Below, in pieces: positions 56,216 to 64,000 of a stretch of DNA of 64,000 nucleotides. Under the pieces are notes generated by a model. It saw nothing but the letters and a program-made list of their open reading frames with translations, had not been told where the DNA came from and did not search any database. The stretch covers positions 17,313 through 81,312 of the forward strand of contig JAUIIV010000006.1 in assembly GCA_030431675.1 (NCBI GenBank). The letters run 5' to 3'. Origin of the DNA: Gammaproteobacteria bacterium. GTDB lineage: Bacteria > Pseudomonadota > Gammaproteobacteria > UBA6186 > Azoamicaceae. How positions within the stretch are numbered: the first letter of the stretch is position 1; each line of letters begins with the position of its first letter. Both the position numbers and the translations under genes were made by a program.

Positions 56216-56248
56216 GCTAGGTCAAAACCCTATTTATGAGGTGTTCCA

Positions 56249-56644
56249 GTGGATAACAATATTAAAATTCTATTAGTTAATTGCGATGATCTAGAGCCAG
56301 TCCTAAATAGTATTAATCTTAAAGAAATTACCAAAACTAAAAATGGCAAGGACGCGATTAAACAATTTGTTGAACAACCATTTTCTGTAACTTTTGTACA
56401 CGAATTACCAGCAGAAGAAGAGCAGGCATTAATCAGTAGTATGCTAGAGATTAACCCTAGTCATTATGTCGTAATTTTGACAGATCATATTAATCCAGAA
56501 AAATTAAAAAGTTTTATGCAAAACGGTGCGCATGGTATTTTGAGCCAGCCATTTACAGCACATAAGATAAAATTAGAGCTAGATAAGTATGATTTATTTT
56601 ATCCTGATGCATCCGAAGATGAGGATGAGCGTAAGGCCTCCTAA
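56249..56644 (+). CDS. Degenerate response-regulator receiver protein (pseudo-receiver)
   Basis: 131 residues from GTG 56249. The CheY-like fold is visible: first strand and acidic pair (ILLVNCDD), then VTFVHELP, VVILTD and NGAHGILSQPF. The phospho-acceptor Asp expected in L-D-x-x-P is His51, and the conserved Lys before PF is Gln100, so phosphorylation as in normal receivers is not possible. The last ten residues are acidic (DASEDEDERK). Such atypical receivers work by protein contacts. It is followed 27 bases later by a DedA-type gene. Confidence 0.75.
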   Translation: MDNNIKILLVNCDDLEPVLNSINLKEITKTKNGKDAIKQFVEQPFSVTFVHELPAEEEQALISSMLEINPSHYVVILTDHINPEKLKSFMQNGAHGILSQPFTAHKIKLELDKYDLFYPDASEDEDERKAS

Positions 56645-56671
56645 CTTGCAGTTATATGTTCCGAGTAGTAG

Positions 56672-57199
56672 ATGATAGATTTATTTAGTGCAGAAACCTA
56701 CGAAGGTATTAAAACATGGATAATAGCCAATCCTACTTGGGCTGGTCTATGTGTTTTTGTTATTGCTGCATGTGAGTCTATTGTAGTAATTGGTTTGTTT
56801 ATTCCTGGTATTGTTGCTATGAGCTTTTTTGGTGCATTAGTTGAAGCGGGAGTAATGGCCATAGTACCTACTTTATTGTGGGCAATAGCTGGCGCCATTG
56901 TTGGCGATGGCGTCAGCTATTTAATCGGGTATAGATTTAAGCATCATTTGCCGTACTATTGGCCATTTAGTAAATTTCCGCATTGGCTGGCAACTGGCAA
57001 AAAGTTTTTTATTAATCATGGCGCTAAAAGTATAATTATTGGAAGATTTGTAGGGCCAGTGAGACCAATTATTCCTGTAGTGGCAGGTATGATGTCAATG
57101 CGACCGCGTATTTTTGTATTTGCAAATGTTCTTTCTGCTATCTTATGGGCACCAGTTTATATGTTGCCAGGCTTTGGTTTAAGTTTAATACTTTGGTAG
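56672..57199 (+). CDS. DedA/SNARE-associated (VTT) family membrane protein
   Basis: 175 residues, short for DedA (about 200-220). The VTT core is present: ESIVVIGLFIPGIVAM, AIAGAIVGDGVSYLIGYR, then GRFVGPVRPIIPVVAGMMSM with the conserved Arg-Pro loop. DedA proteins take part in undecaprenyl-phosphate or phospholipid flipping and in proton-motive-force homeostasis. The protein stops right after the last helix (LPGFGLSLILW). Convergent with the universal stress gene, seven bases apart. Confidence 0.85.
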   Translation: MIDLFSAETYEGIKTWIIANPTWAGLCVFVIAACESIVVIGLFIPGIVAMSFFGALVEAGVMAIVPTLLWAIAGAIVGDGVSYLIGYRFKHHLPYYWPFSKFPHWLATGKKFFINHGAKSIIIGRFVGPVRPIIPVVAGMMSMRPRIFVFANVLSAILWAPVYMLPGFGLSLILW

Positions 57200-57206
57200 C
57201 AACAGC

Positions 57207-58088
57207 TTAAGTCTTGGTTTTTGTTTTGAAGGTAAATAAGTCGCAGGCTAAATTATCTAGTATATACTGGGCGCAACGACTAACAGGCTGATCTGGATTA
57301 TCAATCGTATTACGCGCGCCTATCATAATCATATCAACATCATGCTCTTTAGCATAGTTACTCAAAACATCGCCAGGCTGACCAGGTAATAGTGTCAAAG
57401 TAAAGTTACAGTTGGGTGGCAACTCTGTTAATATATTCTGCACTAATTGTTTTGATGTAGCTTGATCTTTTAAATACTGGTTATTCTCTTCATCGCTTGG
57501 TTGTTCACTAAATGCAGAAACTATATGCACCTCAAAACCTAAGCGTTGCGATAATTCAAAGCAAAGTTTAAGCATCTCTTCGGTTAAATGCTTTGCTTCA
57601 GGATGTTGGTAAGCACTTGGGTTTAGGGCTAGAACGACATTTTTTAATTCTTTTTCTATAGAATGCACATGCCTAATCCACACTGGGACTCTTGATTTAC
57701 TAATTAAGTCTACATCTATAGGAAGCACTTCTCGATCTTTTTCATCCCGGTCGCTTATCTTCATGATGATGTCATATTTATCACGCTTAGCAATGTCTTC
57801 TATAGTTGCAAAGGGATTATCAACTTCAAAAATGTAATAGTTCAATTTTTTGTCTATTTCACTTGGATCATATTCTAGCTCTTCTATAGCTAAACGAGTC
57901 TGCAGTTGCGCATTGCTTAACAAGGTTGCTTCATAATGCTCTTTAAACTTTGCAAAGTCCATCGGCAACTTATCGTAGGTGATAACAAAATCTATGCTAG
58001 AGCCACACTTTTTTACTAGCATCATAGCTTTTGTTTCTGCAGTATATTCATTTTCAATAGCTCGGGTCATGTACAGTACTTTTTGCAT
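57207..58088 (-). CDS. Universal stress protein family (tandem UspE-like)
   Basis: 293 residues, two successive Usp-like halves of about 145. The second half ends with the family pattern HDVDMIMIGARNTIDNPDQP followed by SRCAQYILDNLACDLFTF; the ATP-binding G-x2-G-x9-G motif is only partly kept. E. coli UspE (316) has the same tandem build. Cytoplasmic, usually made on stress or growth arrest; often under stringent or RpoS-type control. AAGG lies 8 bases before ATG 58088. The small gene upstream (58102-58383) is 13 bases away in the same direction. Confidence 0.8.
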   Translation of the reverse strand: MQKVLYMTRAIENEYTAETKAMMLVKKCGSSIDFVITYDKLPMDFAKFKEHYEATLLSNAQLQTRLAIEELEYDPSEIDKKLNYYIFEVDNPFATIEDIAKRDKYDIIMKISDRDEKDREVLPIDVDLISKSRVPVWIRHVHSIEKELKNVVLALNPSAYQHPEAKHLTEEMLKLCFELSQRLGFEVHIVSAFSEQPSDEENNQYLKDQATSKQLVQNILTELPPNCNFTLTLLPGQPGDVLSNYAKEHDVDMIMIGARNTIDNPDQPVSRCAQYILDNLACDLFTFKTKTKT

Positions 58089-58101
58089 TATTTAAACCTT
58101 G

Positions 58102-58383
58102 CTAGTTATGAGTGCCATGTCCTGGTTTAGATGGAGTTTTTGCTTGTTCAGCAGGCGAAGGTTTACCAAGGGTTTGTTGTGCCTCCTTTATCAAGGCTTC
58201 AACTTGTGGAGGGACTTCTTTGTGACCTTTTTGCATCTCTGCAACATCTTTTTCTAGGATTGCTAAACTTTCTTCTAATTTTGTTCTAAGCTCCGGGGTT
58301 GTGGTGCCATCAGCTACTTTATAAGCGTTAAGCTCATTCAGCAAACTACTTTGATGATCTGCAAAACCAGGTAATAAAGGCAT
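58102..58383 (-). CDS. Small helical orphan protein upstream of the Usp gene
   Basis: 93 residues from ATG 58383, which has a G6 run five bases upstream; GTG/ATG positions further upstream lack a site. The middle is a charged amphipathic helix (LRTKLEESLAILEKDVAEMQ), and the tail is Pro/Lys/Gly-rich (SPAEQAKTPSKPGHGTHN). No family recognised. Probably co-transcribed with the universal stress protein gene. Confidence 0.6.
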   Translation of the reverse strand: MPLLPGFADHQSSLLNELNAYKVADGTTTPELRTKLEESLAILEKDVAEMQKGHKEVPPQVEALIKEAQQTLGKPSPAEQAKTPSKPGHGTHN

Positions 58384-58526
58384 ATTCCCCCCTGCGTATA
58401 ATTTTCGGCTTAACACTTAATTACATAATTACCTAAGTATAGCATTTGGTATACCACCTTCATGATTGACTTTGTAGCAATTTTGTGAGAATATCTTCTA
58501 ACTAAAAAAGGTGGGAGTACACTGAT

Positions 58527-58823
58527 ATGAAGAACTACAAAAAATTACAGTGCATATTTTTGCTAAGTGTATTTCCTATACTTGCTTGCTATGCCCACAA
58601 TGCCTATGCCACCGAGGTTACGGTATATAAATGTAGTAATCTACAAAGTGAAGTTGTGCGTTTTCAAGATGCCCCATGTCAGAATAATGAGTATATGCAA
58701 GTGCAGACTTATTCTGTTAGCGAAGCAAATGGCAACGGTCTGCGACCTGGTGAAGCAGCAGCATTAGATCATATGCATATACGTCAGAGCCTAGAGTTGG
58801 TGGTGAAAAATCACAATAATTGA
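58527..58823 (+). CDS. Small secreted protein, DUF4124-like
   Basis: 98 residues. Signal peptide (CIFLLSVFPILACYAHNAYA, cleaved before TEV). The mature start VTVYKCSNLQSEVVRFQDAPC resembles DUF4124, a short domain (YKC...G...Y-x-D-x-PC) found in many gammaproteobacterial periplasmic proteins. Two Cys likely form a disulfide. GGTGGGAG precedes ATG 58527. Role unknown. Confidence 0.65.
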   Translation: MKNYKKLQCIFLLSVFPILACYAHNAYATEVTVYKCSNLQSEVVRFQDAPCQNNEYMQVQTYSVSEANGNGLRPGEAAALDHMHIRQSLELVVKNHNN

Positions 58824-58862
58824 TTAGTTCAAGTAAAATAACACGAATTGCACTCTGAATGC

Positions 58863-59441
58863 TTAGCGGGGCTTAGGTTTGTTCCGTTTGTCATTATGTG
58901 GCCAGTGTATAGCTGTGGCACTATAATCTGAGTACTTAAAGAGTAGTGGGTTTTTAGTACGCTCACTCGCCTTGATTGCGCGCTCTGCATGAATAAGGCT
59001 CTTTAGGTGTAACTGCAAATCAGGATAGTCTTGATTGCAATACTTGTTTAGAACTTGTGCTACTGCATTAAACCATTTGTATTCCTCACCGGGCGTTACA
59101 AGTGGGCCACTGATTGGGACTCTTACTGATACTACGACCACATTAGATGGCAACAAGAATGTAGAATCACTAACACTTATTGCATCAATTAATTCTTCTG
59201 GCATAGCGTCACGTAAGCTTTGCTCTAGGTTTTGTTTTCCTTGATTACAAACTGTTAATATGAATATCACGTCTAGGTTGCCAATCTTAGTCACTTTTAT
59301 TGCTTTTATGGGTGTTTTAGAGTCCTTGTTTGCTTGCAATTGAAGAAGTGGGCGATCACCCAGGGTCATGACTGACATTTCAAGGCCTTGGCTATATAAT
59401 TGATACATACTAATCATAGACTGTGGTATGGAAAAAACCAT
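58863..59441 (-). CDS. Orphan 192-residue protein
   Basis: Not recognised. Soluble alpha/beta pattern with alternating strands (IKAIKVTKIGNLDVIFILTV, FLLPSNVVVVSVRVP) and a basic C-terminus (NDKRNKPKPR). No signal peptide. AAGG lies nine bases before ATG 59441. Divergent from nfuA, with 72 bases between the two starts. Confidence 0.65.
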   Translation of the reverse strand: MVFSIPQSMISMYQLYSQGLEMSVMTLGDRPLLQLQANKDSKTPIKAIKVTKIGNLDVIFILTVCNQGKQNLEQSLRDAMPEELIDAISVSDSTFLLPSNVVVVSVRVPISGPLVTPGEEYKWFNAVAQVLNKYCNQDYPDLQLHLKSLIHAERAIKASERTKNPLLFKYSDYSATAIHWPHNDKRNKPKPR

Positions 59442-59513
59442 AGCAATTAGACCTTATCTCCATTAAAATTGAGAAAAATATCCCTTGATTTTTGGTTTTG
59501 GTAGTGAATATTT

Positions 59514-60095
59514 ATGATTAAGTTAACTGAGTCTGCGAAAGGTCATTTTGAAGCCTTGCTTGCACAAGAGCAAGATGGTGAAAATCTAAATTTGCGTTTA
59601 TCTGTTGCCAATCCTGGCACCCAACAGGCAGATGTAGGTATTGTATTTTGTCCTTTTGGTGATGAAGATCCAGCAGATCACGAAATACACTATCAAAAAT
59701 TTAGCTTGTATGTAGAGCAGGAATCAGTACCAGCTTTACGGGATGCGGTGATTGATTATATTAAGAATGATTTTGGTGGTAAGTTGTCGGTTAAGGCACC
59801 GTACATAAGAGGGCAACAACCATCGCAAGACGCACCGCTAACTGAGCGAGTGCAGTATATAATTGATCATGAGATTAACCCGAATTTAGCTCAACATAAA
59901 GGTTTTGTAAGCTTGGTAGAAGTTACTGCAGACAAAGAGGTAATTTTGCGTTTTGGAGGAGGGTGTCACGGATGTGGTATGGCAGATATAACTCTTAAGA
60001 CTGGGATAGAGAAGACGCTTTTAGAAAAGTGTCCTGAGATTAGCCAGGTAAAAGATGTTACTGATCATACTGCAGGAGTAAACCCTTATTACTAG
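59514..60095 (+). CDS. nfuA: Fe/S biogenesis protein NfuA
   Basis: 193 residues, as E. coli NfuA (191). The N-terminal A-type-like domain (ITxSAKxHF pattern: LTESAKGHFEALLAQEQDG) has lost the Cys ligands, as in E. coli NfuA. The C-terminal Nfu domain carries the cluster-binding CHGCG motif in GGGCHGCGMADITLK. It delivers [4Fe-4S] clusters to target enzymes. Downstream ttcA makes an enzyme that needs such a cluster, which gives the gene group a functional link. A small gene follows after 14 bases. Confidence 0.96.
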   Translation: MIKLTESAKGHFEALLAQEQDGENLNLRLSVANPGTQQADVGIVFCPFGDEDPADHEIHYQKFSLYVEQESVPALRDAVIDYIKNDFGGKLSVKAPYIRGQQPSQDAPLTERVQYIIDHEINPNLAQHKGFVSLVEVTADKEVILRFGGGCHGCGMADITLKTGIEKTLLEKCPEISQVKDVTDHTAGVNPYY

Positions 60096-60109
60096 AAAGG
60101 AGGCCTAAA

Positions 60110-60280
60110 ATGCGCTTATACGTAAGTGAGATAGATCAATTTTTGCAGGAAATGCAGACTCTTCCAGGAGTAAAGTCTAATAGTAGAATTGAAGAAGAGC
60201 AAAAGTATAAAAGAGTTTTTTCGCTGCGAGATACTGTACAACCGAACATGCCTGAAGAATTACCATGGAAAGATTTCTAA
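60110..60280 (+). CDS. Small 56-residue orphan protein between nfuA and the helicase-like gene
   Basis: ATG 60110 has a perfect ribosome site (AAAGGAGG, seven bases upstream). The product is charged and soluble: LYVSEIDQFLQEMQTLPG, then SRIEEEQKYKRVFSL and a Trp-containing end (LPWKDF). Its TAA is followed directly by the ATG of the next gene (60281), so the two are translationally coupled and probably interact. No family recognised. Confidence 0.65.
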   Translation: MRLYVSEIDQFLQEMQTLPGVKSNSRIEEEQKYKRVFSLRDTVQPNMPEELPWKDF

Positions 60281-62437
60281 ATGCAGATAGACAACAAGGT
60301 TTATGCTTATTGGCAGCATTGTGCCCAAATAGAAAAGTTAGTACATTCTACGCCTTATCAGCATATAGAGTCGTGGCGATCTATTAGTACTAAAGAGTGT
60401 GAAACTGGAAAAATAATTGATCAGGCTACTATAGAGTCTCTATTGCTCCGTAGACATAGCATGGTTATAGCGCCGCAGGTTTTAATACGAGAAAGTAGCA
60501 AACAAGAATTTTTTATCCCTTACTACCTATTAGCAGAGCTTAATCCTGCAGGTAAATTATCAACTAAGCTAATGCACGCACTACCAATATTTCCGAAGCA
60601 GGTGTTAGAGGGTGCGCGCTTGTCCCCGCAAGTGCTGGCAACTGATCAGGATTTTGAGAATCATTTCGCATTACATCCGCCAATTTGGTCAGAAGCTGAA
60701 GAACAACTAAATTGGCCAGCACAATTAGCATATGCACAGCAGTGTTTGTCTGCAGTCACTAGAGATGTTTGGTTGGAAGATTTGCAGCAGCTTGGTTTTA
60801 GTTTATTTGATGGTGTAAAGATTTTTCCACTTGAAGACTTGGCATCTACAGATAAAATATGTGTTGATATCTTAGAACAAGCACAACATGTAAAAGTTAT
60901 AGAATCACACCACAATTCAAAATCAAAGTTATATATAGAAGATTTATTAAATAATGCATGGGTAGAAGCTGCCGTAAAAAAAGCGCCCCCACCACGATAT
61001 GTATATTATACCCCAGGTACAAATGTTAGATATGCAGCAATTCCACCAGCTAAACATCTGGTAAGTACCGGCGATATAGAGGAAATACATAGTAAGTTAA
61101 AACATAAGTTTAATGTGTTCTATAAAGGACAGCAATTGCTTAAAAGCGTCCAAGAAATTACTAATAGACTTGCCGATAAATATGCAGAATACTCCGGTAT
61201 ACATCCCAGGGTCACACAATTACAAGATAATTATGAGCAAGCACGTGCACAGACTAGACTATTGCAAGTTTTGCAAGATATTTGGCAGCGGCAAGTAGAC
61301 TTAATAATGACCTGGAGTAAGCCGTTAGATTTTATTCCTATGCTGCAACGCAATCGTTTGGCACGCTTATATAAGTTTTTTTCACAAAATTTTTCGGAGG
61401 ATGAGGTCGAGGGGCTTAACCAGCGACAACTTGAATCATTATTGTTAGAAAAACAATCTCGTGCCCAGAACTCTGAACGAATAATGCGAGATGCTTTGCA
61501 CCAAGTAGAAAATGATTTGCAGCAGCAAACCATGCTGCAACATAAACTTGATAATTGGCAACAGCAACATGATTACGATATATCCACTAATAAGTATTGG
61601 GAAGAGATTTGTGCATTGGCACAACAGTATTGGTTAGTGCTATTTAACAATGAGCAAGAGTATGCGGGCTTCTTTGAAGATGAACCAGAAGCAATAGAGA
61701 GGCTTATAGTTGCTAATGCAGACCAAGTTAGCCCTATGTTAGCAGCAAGCTTGTTAGGTAAAAGTAAAGCTGTTGAAATTTTGGGTAGCTATGATGCGAT
61801 TGTGTGTCCAAATTTTTCTCCTAGTATCGACTTTGCTTTGACTCAAGAATATGGCATTGCTGATTGTGATACTGACTTTGAGGATTTGCAGTTTGATGGG
61901 ATCTTGGGTTCACTTGGTAATTTATGGGCATTAGCCACTGCTAAACAAGAGGTAACAACAACACTTGAGTATCAGCGTCAATTCCCATTAGAATATACCA
62001 TTATCGATGTGCATGGTGTTAGTCAAAGCTACTTAGGAAGTAGGATAAACTTTGCTGAGATAGATGCGACTGTGGCATGGTTGCAACAACATCATAAAAC
62101 TGCGCTGCATGTGGCAATATACACAAGTTTTAGTGGTCAGCAGCAATGCTTGCAAAGTGCCTTGGAGAGCGCGGGAATTGCCCATGTAAAGGTTCACCTG
62201 TTGCAAGATCCTAGTGTTGATGATGCAGATATAGTAATATTCTCGTCTGTTTATACTTATGCTGATAGTGGTCCTTATAATTTTGATAGAGGTAGTGCAT
62301 TGCTGGATAATATGCAAAATGCTGCTAAACGTCAGCTAGTAGTAATAGGGGATAGCAGAATATTTAAGCCGCAGCTGCATTCTGCTGCTGGTAAATTTGC
62401 ACGGTTATTTATAAAAAAAGAGGCTGTAGGTGTCTGA
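60281..62437 (+). CDS. SF1 (Upf1/DNA2-like) helicase-derived protein with degenerate motifs
   Basis: 718 residues. The C-terminal half follows the core of Upf1/DNA2-type helicases: a Walker-B-region look-alike [20 protein letters not shown] (479 on; family D-E-A-x-Q), a VHG-x-S-x-S-x-x-N-FAEID segment (577-595), the strand [11 protein letters not shown] (649) and [12 protein letters not shown] (680-691; family R-A-K-R-x-L-x-I-V-G-D). A Walker A counterpart may be YTPGTNVR (243-250) instead of G-x-P-G-T-G-K-T. Invariant ATPase residues are missing, so it should not hydrolyse ATP. Residues 315-430 form coiled coils. It abuts the 56-residue gene and overlaps ttcA by eight bases. Could bind nucleic acid, perhaps tRNA; speculative. 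Confidence 0.72.
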   Translation: MQIDNKVYAYWQHCAQIEKLVHSTPYQHIESWRSISTKECETGKIIDQATIESLLLRRHSMVIAPQVLIRESSKQEFFIPYYLLAELNPAGKLSTKLMHALPIFPKQVLEGARLSPQVLATDQDFENHFALHPPIWSEAEEQLNWPAQLAYAQQCLSAVTRDVWLEDLQQLGFSLFDGVKIFPLEDLASTDKICVDILEQAQHVKVIESHHNSKSKLYIEDLLNNAWVEAAVKKAPPPRYVYYTPGTNVRYAAIPPAKHLVSTGDIEEIHSKLKHKFNVFYKGQQLLKSVQEITNRLADKYAEYSGIHPRVTQLQDNYEQARAQTRLLQVLQDIWQRQVDLIMTWSKPLDFIPMLQRNRLARLYKFFSQNFSEDEVEGLNQRQLESLLLEKQSRAQNSERIMRDALHQVENDLQQQTMLQHKLDNWQQQHDYDISTNKYWEEICALAQQYWLVLFNNEQEYAGFFEDEPEAIERLIVANADQVSPMLAASLLGKSKAVEILGSYDAIVCPNFSPSIDFALTQEYGIADCDTDFEDLQFDGILGSLGNLWALATAKQEVTTTLEYQRQFPLEYTIIDVHGVSQSYLGSRINFAEIDATVAWLQQHHKTALHVAIYTSFSGQQQCLQSALESAGIAHVKVHLLQDPSVDDADIVIFSSVYTYADSGPYNFDRGSALLDNMQNAAKRQLVVIGDSRIFKPQLHSAAGKFARLFIKKEAVGV

Positions 62438-63191
62438 ACAATTAGAAAAAAAATTACTTCATTACACAGGTAAGGCGATTGCTGATTATAATTTAATCTC
62501 TCATGGAGATAGGGTGTTAGTCTGCCTATCTGGCGGTAAAGATAGCTTTACCATGTTAACTTTACTAAAAAAAATGCAAATGCGTGCTAAGGTTAAGTTT
62601 GATTTATTTGCCTTTACACTAGATCAGGCACAACCTGGATGGGATGATTCAAAACTAAAAAATTATCTTGATAACATGCAGGTGCCATACGAAGTATTAA
62701 CTAAAGATACGTATTCTATCGTCCTAGATAAGCTGCCTGAAGGAAAAACATATTGTTCTTTATGCTCTAGGCTTAGACGAGGCATTATTTATAGCTATGC
62801 AGAAAAGCATGGCTATAATAAAATAGCTCTTGGCCACCATAGAGATGATTTAATCCAGACCTTGTTAATGTCTATAATGTATAATGGACAAATAAAATCT
62901 ATGCCTCCCAAGTTATTATCTGATGATAAAAAACACATAGTTATTCGTCCACTGGCCTATTGCCAAGAGAAAGATATAGCCGCATATGCAGAATACAAAA
63001 AGTATCCGATTATCCCATGTAATCTTTGTGGCTCACAAGATAACTTAACTAGAGTAAAAGTAAAACAATTAATTGCAGATCTTGCTAAAGACAACCCAAA
63101 GATACCTAGTAATATGTTGCATGCTCTTGGTAATGTGCAAGCTAGCCAATTGATGGATCGCAAACTATGGGATTTTGCAGGATTAGATTAA
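62430..63191 (+). CDS. ttcA: tRNA 2-thiocytidine(32) synthetase TtcA
   Basis: 253 residues from GTG 62430, inside the end of the preceding gene. It thiolates C32 of certain tRNAs. The ATP PP-loop SGGKDS (about 35-40), the two Cys pairs CSLC and CNLC that hold the [4Fe-4S] cluster, and GHHRDD are all present. The usual TtcA length is about 270-310; the short C-terminus is still family-like ([15 protein letters not shown]). A cluster-dependent enzyme in one transcript with nfuA. Confidence 0.96.
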   Translation: MSEQLEKKLLHYTGKAIADYNLISHGDRVLVCLSGGKDSFTMLTLLKKMQMRAKVKFDLFAFTLDQAQPGWDDSKLKNYLDNMQVPYEVLTKDTYSIVLDKLPEGKTYCSLCSRLRRGIIYSYAEKHGYNKIALGHHRDDLIQTLLMSIMYNGQIKSMPPKLLSDDKKHIVIRPLAYCQEKDIAAYAEYKKYPIIPCNLCGSQDNLTRVKVKQLIADLAKDNPKIPSNMLHALGNVQASQLMDRKLWDFAGLD

Positions 63192-63280
63192 GCTTGTAAA
63201 GCTGTAAACTATTTATAGTTGCTAGCTATGTCACGCATTTGTAGGATTGTACATACAGTCTTATGATATTTGGGTGGCGT

Positions 63281-63736
63281 ATGGATGTAAATGTAGTAAA
63301 TAATAATCATGATAAGGTGGCTGTAGCGAGGACCTTAGCGTGTAGATATATTGAAGATAATCAAGCACATGAAAATAGCATAGTTTATTTCGTTCGCGCA
63401 ATAAATCCAAGACACCCTCATTTAATTCCTAGAACTATAGATGATATTGTGACGGACATAATAAGCGACATGGAAAATGGAATAAGTACTGGATTAGCAA
63501 TGCAGGTGTATGCACCTGCTGAAGAAAGGGATAGTGATTTAATTTTTAAGCATATGAACTATGCAACTGCATATGAGATTGCAGCAAATATTGCTACAAA
63601 TTTATTGATGGGCGAAAACTTAGCAGACTTAACCATACCTGGACACAAAGATTTGTTTTTGCAGATCCATGATTACTGCCAGCATATGTACAATGTGCCT
63701 TTTGCTGAGGTAAATAGACCTAGACTGCGAGGATGA
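63281..63736 (+). CDS. Orphan 151-residue protein
   Basis: Not recognised. Soluble and helical (TIDDIVTDIISDMENGISTG, ATAYEIAANIATNLLMGENL). ATG 63281 is preferred (GGGTGG upstream) over ATG 63263, which has no ribosome site. It follows ttcA by 89 bases in the same direction; nothing indicates a shared role. Confidence 0.55.
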   Translation: MDVNVVNNNHDKVAVARTLACRYIEDNQAHENSIVYFVRAINPRHPHLIPRTIDDIVTDIISDMENGISTGLAMQVYAPAEERDSDLIFKHMNYATAYEIAANIATNLLMGENLADLTIPGHKDLFLQIHDYCQHMYNVPFAEVNRPRLRG

Positions 63737-63767
63737 GGCTAAGCAGGTATCCAAGGTGGCTGTGACA

Positions 63768-63905
63768 TTAGAGTTTGCTTCTTGGTTTTCTACCTTTTGG
63801 ATCGTAATATTCTTTTATACTGCGGGGAATCATGCTGCCCATATAACCAATCATTGTACCATAGTTAGATTCGCTAAGCGTTTTTAACTGAGTGAGAGGG
63901 TTCAT
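63768..63905 (-). CDS. Small 45-residue ORF near the right edge
   Basis: Reads MNPLTQLKTLSESNYGTM, then GYMGSMIPRSIKEYYDPKG and a basic end. AGGGTG lies about 11 bases before the ATG, rather far. Basic C-terminus and lack of membrane segment. Support is limited to the open frame and a moderate ribosome site; convergent with the gene ending at 63736. The remaining bases to 64000 show no gene. Confidence 0.35.
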   Translation of the reverse strand: MNPLTQLKTLSESNYGTMIGYMGSMIPRSIKEYYDPKGRKPRSKL

Positions 63906-64000
63906 GTAACTGTGTCACCCTAAACTCACAATTCAATATTTAATCTGTTTTCAAAATAAATATCAAGCTGCGAAATAATTAGCGCCCAGTTATGCATAGG

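Overview
The window is an AT-rich bacterial chromosome segment, almost certainly gammaproteobacterial. It carries accA-tilS-pyrG-kdsA-eno-ftsB-surE-yqaA/nlpD-rpoS in the order known from Pseudomonas and relatives, a type I cytochrome c maturation (ccm) operon, and the gammaproteobacterial genes sohB, nfuA and ttcA. Ankyrin-type and very large orphan proteins, an H1-like/HU nucleoid protein, two RpoS-type sigma factors and several decaying genes suggest a host-associated lineage, possibly in or near Legionellales (Legionella/Coxiella relatives). That placement is inference and would need 16S rRNA or a ribosomal protein tree.

Layout. 1-5.6 kb: a YejABEF/Opp-type peptide ABC importer, its binding protein cut by the left edge. 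5.7-17 kb: a first RpoS-like sigma factor (minus strand), orphan proteins of 620 and 619 residues, a secreted NagB-like/PIG-L fusion, a GNAT acetyltransferase, a UPF0149 protein, a FlgM-like anti-sigma factor, small orphans and a membrane diguanylate cyclase. 17-35.6 kb: the accA-to-rpoS backbone, interrupted by a sulfatase (accA/tilS), an NSS transporter plus a frameshifted AAA/DUF4143 ATPase and orphans (kdsA/eno), and a minus-strand block with a type IV pilin-like protein and a decayed gene (nlpD/rpoS). ispD, ispF, truD and pcm are absent from their usual places. 35.6-44.6 kb: a degenerate aspartoacylase-family protein, an MFS transporter, a 600-residue orphan and a 1548-residue orphan. 44.6-51.2 kb: tRNA-Arg(CCT), a 38-residue membrane protein coupled to sohB, then ccmABCDEF, ccmH and a short ccmI-like gene, with ccmG missing. 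51.2-57.2 kb: an H1/HU hybrid, a STAS protein, a FliA-like sigma factor behind a sigma-54-type promoter, a proton pyrophosphatase, a degenerate receiver and a DedA protein. 57.2-64 kb: universal stress protein, small secreted and orphan proteins, nfuA, a small ORF, a decayed SF1-helicase-like protein and ttcA.

Working picture. Housekeeping genes (fatty acid, CTP and KDO synthesis, glycolysis, division, Fe-S and tRNA modification, cytochrome c maturation) sit among regulators: two RpoS paralogues, FliA with a FlgM candidate and a STAS protein, c-di-GMP synthesis and a nucleoid-compacting protein. No flagellar structural gene is in the window. This would fit growth-phase or developmental switching. 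The most unusual items are the YqaA-NlpD fusion, the helicase-derived protein translated together with a 56-residue partner between nfuA and ttcA, the sigma-54-type promoter of fliA, and a paired ACC(A/T)GGT operator in front of the broken ATPase gene. No CRISPR array, insertion sequence, integrase or rRNA gene was seen.
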